53,751 nucleotides of DNA from JBCDIQ01 sp039024295 (GTDB taxonomy: Bacteria > Bacteroidota > Bacteroidia > J057). Location: positions 1 to 53,751 of the forward strand of contig JBCDIQ010000003.1 in the NCBI GenBank assembly GCA_039024295.1, given 5' to 3'. How positions within the stretch are numbered: position 1 is the stretch's first letter; every line of letters begins with the position of its first letter. This document shows, piece after piece, positions 34,945 to 43,771 of the stretch. The position numbers and the translations under genes are program-made. The notes under the pieces were generated by a model. The model saw only the letters and a list, made by a program, of their open reading frames with translations, was not told where the DNA came from and did no database searches.

Positions 34945-36354
34945 ATGTGGCAGATCATCAAAAATGAATGGCAGTTCTTATATCGCACCCGCTTATTTGC
35001 ATGGGTAAGCCTGGGCTTCCTGGGAGTTTTGGCAGTTTCATTTATTCTGAGCAAACAACAAAATGAGCGGTACCATCAGACGTACGAGGATGCCCGAAAG
35101 CACCTTCGTAAGCAATGGGAAAACCTCGACGGGATGAATCCTCATGGGGCTGCTCACTACGGCACCTACGTGTTTAAACCCGCCAACTTCCTCAGCAGCC
35201 TGGATGAAGGGGTAACCAGCACCACAGGGAATGTGCTTCGGGTAGAGGGCCATGTCCAGAATGAAATGGCGCATTCAGAAGCCTCCCAGATGCAAACGAT
35301 ATCCAAATTTGGCAAGCTCAAAAGCTCGCTGCTATTGAAATATGTAGTCCCGCTGTTGCTGATCTTTCTGGCATTTAATTCCATAAGCAATGAAAAGCGA
35401 AGTGGAAGGCTCAAGCTTCTGACAGTCCAGGGAGCAAATCCACTCATGCTATTGCTTGGTAAATGCTTTGCGATCTGGGCGTATGGATTTGCCTTGTTAG
35501 CCTCTGTGGTGCTGTTCCAGGCATTGTTTCACTCTCAAAGCATCCATTCAGATGCTATCCAACGAATGAGCCTGTTTCTGATGGCTTATGCCCTGTATTA
35601 TTTCATTGTGACAGGGTTGACGATTTTTTTCTCTGCAAAATGGGAAAATGCCACCGTAGCTTTGACTTCCATGCTGGGTATCTGGATTCTTTGGACCATC
35701 TTTTTGCCCAATATATTCTTGAGTTCAGTCGAAAAATGGCATCCCTTGCCGAGCCGAAATGCTTTTAAGGAGGCCATGAAAGAAGACCGTTCCAAAGGTT
35801 TGGATGGCCACAACCCTTCAGACGAACGCGGAAAAGCCCTTGAAGTCCAAACCCTGGAACAATACGGCGTAGAAACCCTGGAAGAATTACCGGTTAATTT
35901 TGACGGACTTCGGATGCAAGCAGACGAAGAATACGGCAACCAGGTATGGGACAAGCATTTTGGAAACCTTAAAGGAATCATTGAAACGCAAAAAAGCAGC
36001 CTGCAATTAGGAGGGGTTCTCACTCCATTCATTTCCCTGCAAAATGTCAGCATGGGATTTGCCGGAAATGACAACCTCCACCACCAGGAGTTTCTCCTCC
36101 AGGTGGAGCAATACCGCCGGGTGTTTATCAAGGCCCTGAATGACGAACATGCCTTTGGCGGATCAAAAACCGGTGATTGGAGCTGGGAGGCAGACAATGA
36201 TTTTTTTAGGTCTGTGTCCGATTTTGAATATGAATTGATGCCGTTGGGGTCTGTTATGACCCATTATTGGCTAGACCTGGGAATTTTACTGGGCTGGACC
36301 TTGCTCACAATCGGGCTACTCATGCGCGGTGCCAAAACCTTCCAAACGATATGA
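34945..36354 (+). CDS. ABC-2 type permease, DUF3526-like (first)
   Basis: A 469-residue membrane protein. One N-terminal membrane helix (RLFAWVSLGFLGVLAVSFIL) is followed by a large extracytoplasmic domain (about 45-130), a five-helix membrane block (about 135-270), a second soluble domain, and a C-terminal helix. LLIFLAFNSISNEKRSGRLK is the typical ABC-2/DUF3526 segment. It overlaps the next permease gene by 4 bp (ATGA), so the two are translated together, probably as a heterodimer. Confidence 0.82.
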   Translation: MWQIIKNEWQFLYRTRLFAWVSLGFLGVLAVSFILSKQQNERYHQTYEDARKHLRKQWENLDGMNPHGAAHYGTYVFKPANFLSSLDEGVTSTTGNVLRVEGHVQNEMAHSEASQMQTISKFGKLKSSLLLKYVVPLLLIFLAFNSISNEKRSGRLKLLTVQGANPLMLLLGKCFAIWAYGFALLASVVLFQALFHSQSIHSDAIQRMSLFLMAYALYYFIVTGLTIFFSAKWENATVALTSMLGIWILWTIFLPNIFLSSVEKWHPLPSRNAFKEAMKEDRSKGLDGHNPSDERGKALEVQTLEQYGVETLEELPVNFDGLRMQADEEYGNQVWDKHFGNLKGIIETQKSSLQLGGVLTPFISLQNVSMGFAGNDNLHHQEFLLQVEQYRRVFIKALNDEHAFGGSKTGDWSWEADNDFFRSVSDFEYELMPLGSVMTHYWLDLGILLGWTLLTIGLLMRGAKTFQTI

Positions 36355-37673
36355 CAGGCTCCAGGATATTCATATGCGAATGGAAACATTTTGTGCGAAA
36401 CCGTTTCAAATTGGTTGCGGTGCTTCTATTTGTTCTGGCTGGTGTATATGGGCTCCACAATGGCGCCAGTCTTTACCATAAACAATATGGAGAGATAGAG
36501 GATATTAACCAGAAGGCCGAGGAAAGCCGGCAAGAAACCCTTGCCTACTACACCAGTGGAAAAAAAGGTCCCGAGGACCGCCCCTGGGTAGATGTTACTA
36601 CCCCTTTTTGGGCAGTCTGGAGTACGCCCATCTACCAATTCAAGGACCCATCGCCTGTCATGGTGTACTGCATTGGCCAGGCCGAACAATATGGCTTTTA
36701 CAAACGAGTGACTTTCTGGAGCACACCCTTTGATTCCGACATGGCCGAAGAAATCGCAAACCCGGAAAGGCTGCAATCGGGAACCCTGGATTTCTCTTTT
36801 GTGATTCTCTACCTACTTCCCCTGCTGTTGTTAATCCTGGTGCACAATGTCAAAGGAGCAGAAGCGGACAATGGATTTTTGCCGCTAGTTCATACGCAGG
36901 TCAATTCAATAAGCAGCTGGGTTATCGCCAGGCTGTCTTTTTATGTGTGTATTTCAGCAATTCTTATGGCAGGGCTGATGTTTTACGGAGCCGTGCTTAC
37001 GCCTGTTTTTGGTGGCGGGGATTCGGCTTTTGGGAAAATCTTCCTGCTTTTTACGGCATACCTGCTGTTCTGGAGCATTTGCTTTGGGATAATCCTTAAT
37101 ACCTCTAATAGTATCACGGGAAGCACCCTGAAAATGGTTGGGGTTTGGCTCCTGCTGGCTTTTATTGTACCGGCTACCGTTCATCAATGGGTCAGCACCA
37201 ACTACCCTCCTAACCTGATGGTAGATTGGATCGACTCCCAGCGAGATGAGCAATACGATCTCTTTGATGAACCTGAAGAAGTGCGTCATGCCAAGTTGAT
37301 GGAGTTATTTCCAGCATTAGCGAATAGCGTGGTGGCACAGGACAGCGCCAAACTAAGCGAAGCCGTCAATTCCTCCTACTCAGTGCTGGCCAACGAACTA
37401 GCCAAGAATAGCATGGTTGCTGTTATAAAGGATAGCCAGAAAAAAAATGCTGCCATAAGCAGTAGCTATTGGTTCAATCCCATCACTTTTTTCCAGAACA
37501 CCCTCAACCAACTTTCCCAAACTCACTATCAGGACTACCAGGCCCATCGGGAAGGAATTCAGGTATTGGTGGACAGGCAAAATCAAACATTGGTAATGGA
37601 TACCTGGAATGAAGTGGTGGTTGACAAGGAAAAATACCTCGAATACCGCGAGCAGCTAACTAAAACTCAATAG
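36351..37673 (+). CDS. ABC-2 type permease, DUF3526-like (second)
   Basis: A 440-residue paralogous permease with the same layout: N-terminal helix (FKLVAVLLFVLAGVYGLH), periplasmic domain with DRPWVDVTTPFWAVWSTPIY, a membrane block starting LPLLLLILVHNVKGAEADNG, and a C-terminal soluble part. The ATG at 36351 overlaps the upstream TGA. Proteins of this type often occur in pairs beside metal- or siderophore-related TonB receptors in Bacteroidota, in my recollection. Confidence 0.8.
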   Translation: MTGSRIFICEWKHFVRNRFKLVAVLLFVLAGVYGLHNGASLYHKQYGEIEDINQKAEESRQETLAYYTSGKKGPEDRPWVDVTTPFWAVWSTPIYQFKDPSPVMVYCIGQAEQYGFYKRVTFWSTPFDSDMAEEIANPERLQSGTLDFSFVILYLLPLLLLILVHNVKGAEADNGFLPLVHTQVNSISSWVIARLSFYVCISAILMAGLMFYGAVLTPVFGGGDSAFGKIFLLFTAYLLFWSICFGIILNTSNSITGSTLKMVGVWLLLAFIVPATVHQWVSTNYPPNLMVDWIDSQRDEQYDLFDEPEEVRHAKLMELFPALANSVVAQDSAKLSEAVNSSYSVLANELAKNSMVAVIKDSQKKNAAISSSYWFNPITFFQNTLNQLSQTHYQDYQAHREGIQVLVDRQNQTLVMDTWNEVVVDKEKYLEYREQLTKTQ

Positions 37674-37704
37674 AACCGTTTTCATAGGAATAATATATCC
37701 CTAA

Positions 37705-38133
37705 ATGAACATTTCCATTCCATCTTCCAAGTCAGATACCGTAGGTGCATTGGCAAGTGGGCTGTGCCTACTGCATTGTGTAGCTACTCCATTCCTGTTC
37801 ATGGCACATGCCTCTACTACCGCTGCACATCACCACCATCATGGGGATACGCCTGTGTGGTGGGGAATGATCGATATCCTTTTTATCGTTATTTCCCTGA
37901 TCGCGGTTTATTTCTCTGCCAAGAATTCGTCTAAAACCTGGATGAAATATGCCCTGTATGCGGGATGGGCAGCTATGTCCTTTGTCCTCATAAATGAAAA
38001 ACTAGAACTGCTTCACCTGGCAGAGGCATGGATTTACCCACCTGCCTTGGCACTGATCGGGCTGCACTTTTACAACCAGAAATATTGCTGCGAAGACGAG
38101 GAATGTGCTGTTCCAGAAAAGGAAAAGGCGTGA
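37705..38133 (+). CDS. MerC-like inner-membrane metal-binding protein
   Basis: 142 residues with four hydrophobic helices. The first carries GLCLLHCVATPFLF, the MerC-type Cys pair in a membrane helix. A run of His (HHHHHG, 43-48) in a loop and CCEDEEC near the C-terminus add metal ligands. MerC proteins of mercury operons import Hg(II). Here, between DUF3526-type permeases and CobW and without other mer genes, zinc or another soft metal is more likely. Spacing to its neighbours (31 and 40 bp) fits the operon. Confidence 0.8.
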   Translation: MNISIPSSKSDTVGALASGLCLLHCVATPFLFMAHASTTAAHHHHHGDTPVWWGMIDILFIVISLIAVYFSAKNSSKTWMKYALYAGWAAMSFVLINEKLELLHLAEAWIYPPALALIGLHFYNQKYCCEDEECAVPEKEKA

Positions 38134-38173
38134 AAATCAACTGTTAGATATACCAAAACCCAACCACATTATA

Positions 38174-39394
38174 ATGACAACCACAAAACTTCCTGTTACT
38201 GTCCTGAGCGGATTCCTCGGGGCAGGTAAAACCACCTTGCTCAATCACGTCCTTAACAATAAAGAGGGGCTAAAAGTAGCCGTCATCGTCAATGACATGA
38301 GTGAGGTGAATGTCGATGGCTACTTGGTGAACAACGAACAGACCCTTTCTCGTACCGAGGAAAAGCTCGTGGAAATGAGCAACGGGTGTATTTGCTGCAC
38401 CTTGCGAGAGGACCTCATGGTAGAAGTGGAGCGATTGGCCAAGGAAAATCGCTTTGATTACCTCCTCATTGAAAGTACAGGAATCAGCGAGCCTGTTCCA
38501 GTGGCCCAAACGTTCTCCTTCGTTGATGAAGAAAGTGGAATTGACCTTTCCAGGTTCAGTTACATCGACTGCATGGTAACGGTAGTAGATGCCTTCAATT
38601 TTTTCAAAGATTTTGGCAGTACCGAAACCCTGATGGACAGAGACCTGACCGATATGGAAGGGGATTACCGAACCATTGTGAACCTGCTCACCGATCAAAT
38701 TGAGTTTGCCAACGTCATTATCCTGAATAAAACAGACTTGGTGGACGAAAAATCTGTAGGCACCCTGAGATCAATTATTCACAAGTTCAACCCCACAGCC
38801 AAAATTCTGGAATCCAGCTTCTCAAAAGTCGATCCCAAAGAAATTCTGCACACTGGGCTTTACAACTTAGGCGAAGCAGAGGAAAGTGCAGAGTGGCAGG
38901 AAGAGCTCAAAAAAGGAGAGCATACGCCTGAGACAGAAGAATATGGCATCAGTTCCTTTGTGTACAGGAGCAAAAAACCTTTTGATCCCAAACGTTTTTG
39001 GCGGTACATCAGCAGAGGGTTTCCTGAGACCGTTGTTCGCAGCAAAGGGCTTTTTTGGTTGGCCTCTCGCCCAGATCAGGCACTGATTTGGAACCAGGCT
39101 GGTGGTTCGCTTCGTGCAGATAGTGCCGGGGTATGGTGGAGCAGCATGCCATTTGAGCGTCGTATTCAATATCCTTCTTTTCTTGAAAACCGGGCTGGCA
39201 TTGAGGCTCAATGGAACGAGAGGTTTGGAGATCGCAGAAACGAATTGGTGATCATCGGGCAGGATATGGACGTTGACATGATTACAGCTGAACTAGATGA
39301 TTGCCTGGCTACAGAGCAGGAACTTTCGTCTGGAGACTGGGAGCGTGGCTATGATGACGAGTGGCCAGTGGACAGGGCCTACGCCAGAACATAA
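38174..39394 (+). CDS. CobW/COG0523 metallochaperone GTPase
   Basis: A 406-residue G3E GTPase that loads metal (zinc in the ZNG1/YeiR/ZigA branch) into client proteins. Walker A is GFLGAGKTT (13-21). The metal motif is GCICC (71-75). NKTDL gives guanine specificity. The CobW C-terminal domain begins near YGISSFVYRSKKPFDP. The C-terminus is acidic. Spacing and orientation make it the last gene of the ABC-MerC operon, which points to zinc-limitation physiology. I use the ATG at 38174; the longer frame overlaps the MerC gene and adds a non-homologous basic stretch. Confidence 0.88.
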   Translation: MTTTKLPVTVLSGFLGAGKTTLLNHVLNNKEGLKVAVIVNDMSEVNVDGYLVNNEQTLSRTEEKLVEMSNGCICCTLREDLMVEVERLAKENRFDYLLIESTGISEPVPVAQTFSFVDEESGIDLSRFSYIDCMVTVVDAFNFFKDFGSTETLMDRDLTDMEGDYRTIVNLLTDQIEFANVIILNKTDLVDEKSVGTLRSIIHKFNPTAKILESSFSKVDPKEILHTGLYNLGEAEESAEWQEELKKGEHTPETEEYGISSFVYRSKKPFDPKRFWRYISRGFPETVVRSKGLFWLASRPDQALIWNQAGGSLRADSAGVWWSSMPFERRIQYPSFLENRAGIEAQWNERFGDRRNELVIIGQDMDVDMITAELDDCLATEQELSSGDWERGYDDEWPVDRAYART

Positions 39395-39593
39395 TTCTTC
39401 CCTTCATCGGAGAGAAGAGAAATTTGAACGAAGGGAGCCATCTCTGAATCTTCAGCTTTATGCAGATTGTTGAATTTGTAAAAGCGGTAAGATGAGGTGG
39501 TTCTCTTGTTTTGAGGGTGGTTCTGACAATTTCCCTATTTTTGCGGAGGTTTTGACCTGCACCATTTCAGCATAATAATTCTTCTCCTACCGA

Positions 39594-40331
39594 ATGAGTA
39601 GTTCTCCTCTTCCCAAAAAGTTCACCTTTCAGGACCTGATCCTTCATGAAGATGAATCCGTCATCCTGATCAATAAACCTTCGGGAATCGCCAGCCTTGA
39701 TGACAAAAGCAACCGCAACATCCATTTTATGGCGAAGGATTACTTCCCGGATGCCCAGCTGTGCCACCGCCTGGATAAAATGACTTCCGGGGTTCTGATC
39801 ATCGCCAAGTCCCCTGAGGCGTACCGGCATATTTCTCTACAGTTTCAAAATCGGACCTTAAGGAAGGGGTACCGCTGCCTGGTGGAAGGCATTCACCGGT
39901 TTCAGAACCGTTCGATTGACCTGAAACTCTATGTGACCACCAACAAGCGCGTATCTGTCAGCAAAAGTCAGGGAAAACCCGCCCTGACCATTGTGAACAC
40001 AGAAGAGGTTTTTAGGCACTATACGTTGCTTCATTGTGAACCTCGTACGGGTCGAATGCACCAAATCCGTGTTCACCTCGCGACCCTAAAATCTCCCATC
40101 GTAGGGGATGAGCTGTACGGAGGGAAGGATATTTTTCTGTCTGCCTTCAAAAGGAAGTATAAGTTCAGCGGAAGGAAGATGGAGGAACGGCCCCTGAACC
40201 ATTCCTTTCTGTTACATGCCTACAACCTTAAATTTGTTCATCCAACCTCCGAGGAAGAAATGACCATTGAAGCACCCTATCCCAAAAATTTCCAGGTTGT
40301 GCTCAAGATGCTGCGGAAATATGATGCTTAG
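39594..40331 (+). CDS. RluA-family RNA pseudouridine synthase
   Basis: 245 residues. It isomerises uridine in rRNA or tRNA. The catalytic motif CHRLDKMTSGVLIIAKS carries Asp61. Other family blocks are VILINKPSGI at the N-terminus and GRMHQIRVHLA. It is compact, without an S4 domain, as in the RluA/TruC-like branch. The target position cannot be read from sequence. It is convergent with the isoaspartyl peptidase gene, 12 bp apart. Confidence 0.9.
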   Translation: MSSSPLPKKFTFQDLILHEDESVILINKPSGIASLDDKSNRNIHFMAKDYFPDAQLCHRLDKMTSGVLIIAKSPEAYRHISLQFQNRTLRKGYRCLVEGIHRFQNRSIDLKLYVTTNKRVSVSKSQGKPALTIVNTEEVFRHYTLLHCEPRTGRMHQIRVHLATLKSPIVGDELYGGKDIFLSAFKRKYKFSGRKMEERPLNHSFLLHAYNLKFVHPTSEEEMTIEAPYPKNFQVVLKMLRKYDA

Positions 40332-40343
40332 TGCTTTCTTTTT

Positions 40344-41276
40344 TCAAAAAATAGCCACTTCCCCAACTTCACCCTCCCGGACCCATCCCCGGTACATGCC
40401 CGTGGTATTGAAAGGCAAAGCGATTTCCCCTTTCGAGCCGATGGCAATTAATCCGCCCATGCCCCCCAGGGTCTTTTGCTTTTCGTGAATGACTCGTTGG
40501 CACGCTGCCTCCAGGCTCAACCCGGCATATTCTATGAGGCAGGCTACGTCATACGCCACAATGCCCCGGATAAAAAACTCTCCGTGGCCGGTACAGGATA
40601 CCGCCACACAGCCATCCTTCGCGTAGGTCCCAGCCCCGATTACCGGGGTATCTCCCATCCTGCCCGACAGCTTACAGGTCATTCCTCCAGTAGAGGTAGC
40701 AGCAGCCAAGTGCCCTTTTTTGTCCAGGGCTACTGCCCCCACTGTTCCCTTCGGATTGTCATGGTCCAGGTGAATGGTATTTGAATTTCGGGCACGTTCC
40801 CACTGGTTCCTCCTTCTCGTCGTATGAAAATACGCCGGAGGCTTCATTTCTGCCCCCATTTTCAAAGCAAAATCTTCGGCGCCCATCCCAGTCAACATCA
40901 CATGCGGAGAATGCTCCATGACCGCTCGGGCCAGGGAAACGGGGTTCTTTACCCTTGAAAGCAGCGAAACAGCGCCAGCTTCCTGGATCGGCCCCCACAT
41001 AACGGAAGCTTCCATTTCAATGTTCCCATCCTGGTTGAATACTGAACCCTTTCCAGCATTGAACAGGGGATTGTCTTCCAATGCGATAACTGCCGCTTCA
41101 ACTGCGTCTAAGGCGCTTTTTCCTGATTTCAGCAGGGCTTCTCCCGCTGCCAATGCTTCGCGCAGGGCGGTTTTGTACTTTTCTGCGCGTTCCCCTGTCA
41201 TTCTTTCCGGTCTCAAAGTGCCTGCGCCTCCATGAATGGCCAGCGCGAAAGGGGAACCAGAATCCTTATTTTTCAT
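40344..41276 (-). CDS. Isoaspartyl peptidase/L-asparaginase (Ntn hydrolase)
   Basis: A 310-residue precursor that cleaves itself before the nucleophile Thr178 in DHDNPKGTVGAVALD to give alpha and beta subunits. It degrades beta-aspartyl dipeptides from damaged proteins. Other blocks are AIHGGAGT, NPLFNAGKGSVFN, GDTPVIGAGTYA and TGHGEFFIR. No signal peptide is visible, so it is cytoplasmic, like E. coli IaaA. Its start is 29 bp from the divergent BlaI gene. Confidence 0.92.
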   Translation of the reverse strand: MKNKDSGSPFALAIHGGAGTLRPERMTGERAEKYKTALREALAAGEALLKSGKSALDAVEAAVIALEDNPLFNAGKGSVFNQDGNIEMEASVMWGPIQEAGAVSLLSRVKNPVSLARAVMEHSPHVMLTGMGAEDFALKMGAEMKPPAYFHTTRRRNQWERARNSNTIHLDHDNPKGTVGAVALDKKGHLAAATSTGGMTCKLSGRMGDTPVIGAGTYAKDGCVAVSCTGHGEFFIRGIVAYDVACLIEYAGLSLEAACQRVIHEKQKTLGGMGGLIAIGSKGEIALPFNTTGMYRGWVREGEVGEVAIF

Positions 41277-41305
41277 GAACTAATTCTTTAGTTTTTCGTA
41301 TCTTG

Positions 41306-41701
41306 ATGCATATGAAGAAACACACGGAGCGAAAAATTCTCACGCCACTCGAACTGAAAGTAATGAATGTCCTCTGGACCCTCAAGAAAGCTTTCGTGAA
41401 AGATGTAATCGAGGCATGGCCTGAGGCAGAAAAGCCCAAATACAACACTGTATCCACCATTATCCGCATCCTTGAAAATGACAAGGATTACATTGGACAC
41501 GAAGTTCATGGCAGGAGTTACCGATACTTCCCGCTGGTGAGCCGTGCACAATATCAAAAAATGCACATTAAAAACGTGTTGAAAAATGTGTTTGCGGGCT
41601 CTATGGATGGGCTTGTCTCTACCCTGATCAATGATGAAACCGTAAGTAACCAAGAACTGGATTCCTTACGTAAACTACTTGATGACCATCAGGAATCATG
41701 A
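41306..41701 (+). CDS. BlaI/MecI-family transcriptional repressor
   Basis: A 131-residue winged-helix repressor (LTPLELKVMNVLW, then YNTVSTIIRILENDKDYIGH) that in beta-lactam systems is cut when its sensor protease is triggered. It overlaps the downstream BlaR1-type gene by 4 bp (ATGA), the normal coupling. ATG choices are 41306 and 41312; I take the first, with little confidence between them. The target genes are unknown; no beta-lactamase is nearby. Confidence 0.9.
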   Translation: MHMKKHTERKILTPLELKVMNVLWTLKKAFVKDVIEAWPEAEKPKYNTVSTIIRILENDKDYIGHEVHGRSYRYFPLVSRAQYQKMHIKNVLKNVFAGSMDGLVSTLINDETVSNQELDSLRKLLDDHQES

Positions 41702-42753
41702 TTGACCTGCTCATAACTTCCGTTTTGCTCTCTTGGGCTGGCGCTATTTTGTATGTGTGCTGGGTCAGGCAGTATGGAAGTCTTTGGCAAAGAAAGGGGT
41801 TCATTTACCTCGTAATCGTTAGCAGCCTTCTGGCTCCAGTGCTGTCAGGCCCACCTCCGGTAGCTCCCGCTCCTTCGCCTGCTGCCACCCCATTTGGGTT
41901 ATTTAAACCGGTAGATGAACATGCGCTCCAGCATTATTGCCGATGCGAGCAGCCCAATTATACCCACCGGATTACCTACCGGGCAAATGGGTGGTACAAT
42001 GCACTGCTGGACCAAAAACCCTTACTGAAGGGGCTGTTGTTACTCGCCATGGCATTGGTAGTGGGCAGATTTTTGGTGCAGTACCTGTTTCTATGGCGAC
42101 TCGTCAGGCGTGGCAGACACGAATCCCTTACATTGGGAGATACTACTTACACCCTGCTCCACTTCCCGGAAGCAGCGAACGTAGGTGCCTTTCAACTGGA
42201 CAAGCCCTACATTATATGGCAAAAGGAAATGGAGCAATTGTCTCCCGAACAGCAGCAAGCCATCTGGGAACACGAGTTGTCCCACATTCGCCAAATGAAT
42301 ACGCTGGAAAAAATTTGCCTGAGCATGTTACAGGTGTTTTGGCTACTGAATCCAGCATTTTATCTTTTTCGCAAAGAGCTGGATTTGCTCAGCGAGTTGG
42401 TCGCTGACCAACACGCGGCCTCGATCATGGGAAGTAAAAAAGCATACGCCAACCTTCTGCTCCAATTTAAGAGCCACCAGCTATATCCAGGAGTGAGCCA
42501 CCTAAAGGGGAGCAGCCTGAGCCGCAGGATACATCACCTGATCAAAGGAACCTCCAAGCCGAGAAAGCGGGCCTGGGGCCCTTTCCTGGTGCTGGTTGTG
42601 TTGCAGTTTCAGGCCACCGGCTGGCTGCAAGGGCAGGTCCAACTTCAATTGGAAGAATTAGAAACCTACGAGGTCATTTACCAGGAACATCCCCAGGAAC
42701 ACGAGCTGATGTACTGCCCGGATTGTCATTCGGCCTGTTATCCGGAGGAGTAG
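41698..42753 (+). CDS. BlaR1/MecR1-like M56 membrane metallopeptidase
   Basis: A 351-residue partner of the BlaI-type repressor. It has three or four membrane helices and a zinc-protease motif HELSH at 192-196 (WEHELSHIRQMN), with LLSELVADQHA carrying the third ligand. A penicillin-binding sensor domain is absent, so the signal is unlikely to be a beta-lactam. The extracytoplasmic tail is short and ends in CPDCHSAC, which could bind metal or form disulfides. Bacteroidota use many such pairs; the signal is unknown. Confidence 0.85.
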   Translation: MIDLLITSVLLSWAGAILYVCWVRQYGSLWQRKGFIYLVIVSSLLAPVLSGPPPVAPAPSPAATPFGLFKPVDEHALQHYCRCEQPNYTHRITYRANGWYNALLDQKPLLKGLLLLAMALVVGRFLVQYLFLWRLVRRGRHESLTLGDTTYTLLHFPEAANVGAFQLDKPYIIWQKEMEQLSPEQQQAIWEHELSHIRQMNTLEKICLSMLQVFWLLNPAFYLFRKELDLLSELVADQHAASIMGSKKAYANLLLQFKSHQLYPGVSHLKGSSLSRRIHHLIKGTSKPRKRAWGPFLVLVVLQFQATGWLQGQVQLQLEELETYEVIYQEHPQEHELMYCPDCHSACYPEE

Positions 42754-42867
42754 GAGCTGGTTGGGAATCCAACTAAACCGGTTTTCAGGGGAAGGGACTA
42801 GTAATGCTGCATATACGATTGCATGTTTCAAGTTGAAAATGCTATGGAAAACCACCTAGGATGGAAG

Positions 42868-43461
42868 ATGAATACCCCCTGGTATCTTGTATCAATAGCC
42901 GTTGCCTCTTTATTAGTTCTTACCACCCATTCTTGCGTCTCCCTCAAAAGTCCAATTGAAATTACCATGGTTCAAAATCGAGTACGCAAACCTCCAATTG
43001 GATTTGGTGTACTGGATTTTTATGAAGCACTGGACCACTTTGGAAAAGATTCCTCTTACTTTATAAAGTACGCTTTAACAGATAAGTATCGTAAAGACAG
43101 CCTTATCAACCTAATTGAGGCTGATGGTAAATACATACCTCTACCGGATGACTGGTATGTAAATCTTTTTCAAGAAAATTGGCCACAAGGCTCCAGGGTA
43201 TATTATGATGATGTCAGTGAAAATTACCTTGATTACCTATTTCCTTCTCATCTGATAAATGTTTCTTACAGATTAGTACTCAATGGGACAGATACAGTAT
43301 TTATAGGGGATTGTGGCTGGAGCTCATCTCTTGATATTATGCTACATTGTAATAAGTACTACATACCAAAGAATTCATTCTTTCGTGATATGGATGGCCT
43401 CATTCGGAGATACCTACCAGCCACAGAAACTAAACCTAAAGATGAATTTCGAGCCGATTGA
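42868..43461 (+). CDS. Putative lipoprotein of unknown function
   Basis: 197 residues from the ATG at 42868, with a lipoprotein-type signal ending THSC. Longer starts at 42823 and 42844 add polar residues before the signal. The mature part is Tyr/Asp-rich with blocks FGVLDFYEALDHFGKDSSYF and GSRVYYDDVSENYLDYLF; I do not recognise a family. It begins an AT-rich accessory stretch. Confidence 0.55.
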   Translation: MNTPWYLVSIAVASLLVLTTHSCVSLKSPIEITMVQNRVRKPPIGFGVLDFYEALDHFGKDSSYFIKYALTDKYRKDSLINLIEADGKYIPLPDDWYVNLFQENWPQGSRVYYDDVSENYLDYLFPSHLINVSYRLVLNGTDTVFIGDCGWSSSLDIMLHCNKYYIPKNSFFRDMDGLIRRYLPATETKPKDEFRAD

Positions 43462-43771
43462 TTTTTCAGGTAAACAAGTTATCCTAATCTATCCGAAAAG
43501 GGTGCTTTTCTTTGCTCTTCCGCTGCCTACCAGGTACTTTATTTAGCAGTAACAATCCCAATCTACTGAGCATGGAAGCTGCTATACGAGTAGGTAAAGA
43601 AAAATTCATTTTACCGAATACAGGACACAGGTAAATTCGATCCATAACCACTTAAAGGGTTTTCCAAAAGACTTGATTGGAGATGTTAAATATGACAATC
43701 GGAAATGCCGTAGGAACTAGCTGGAATATGCCCATATCGTCTCCTTCCTATTAACAACTAACAAAACCGGA
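43462..43771. other. AT-rich intergenic stretch, possible gene remnant
   Basis: No full gene is visible. Between about 43610 and 43720 one frame reads without stops through HNHLKGFPKDLIGDVKYDN, which looks protein-like but has no start. It may be a decayed piece of a former gene. Confidence 0.3.
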
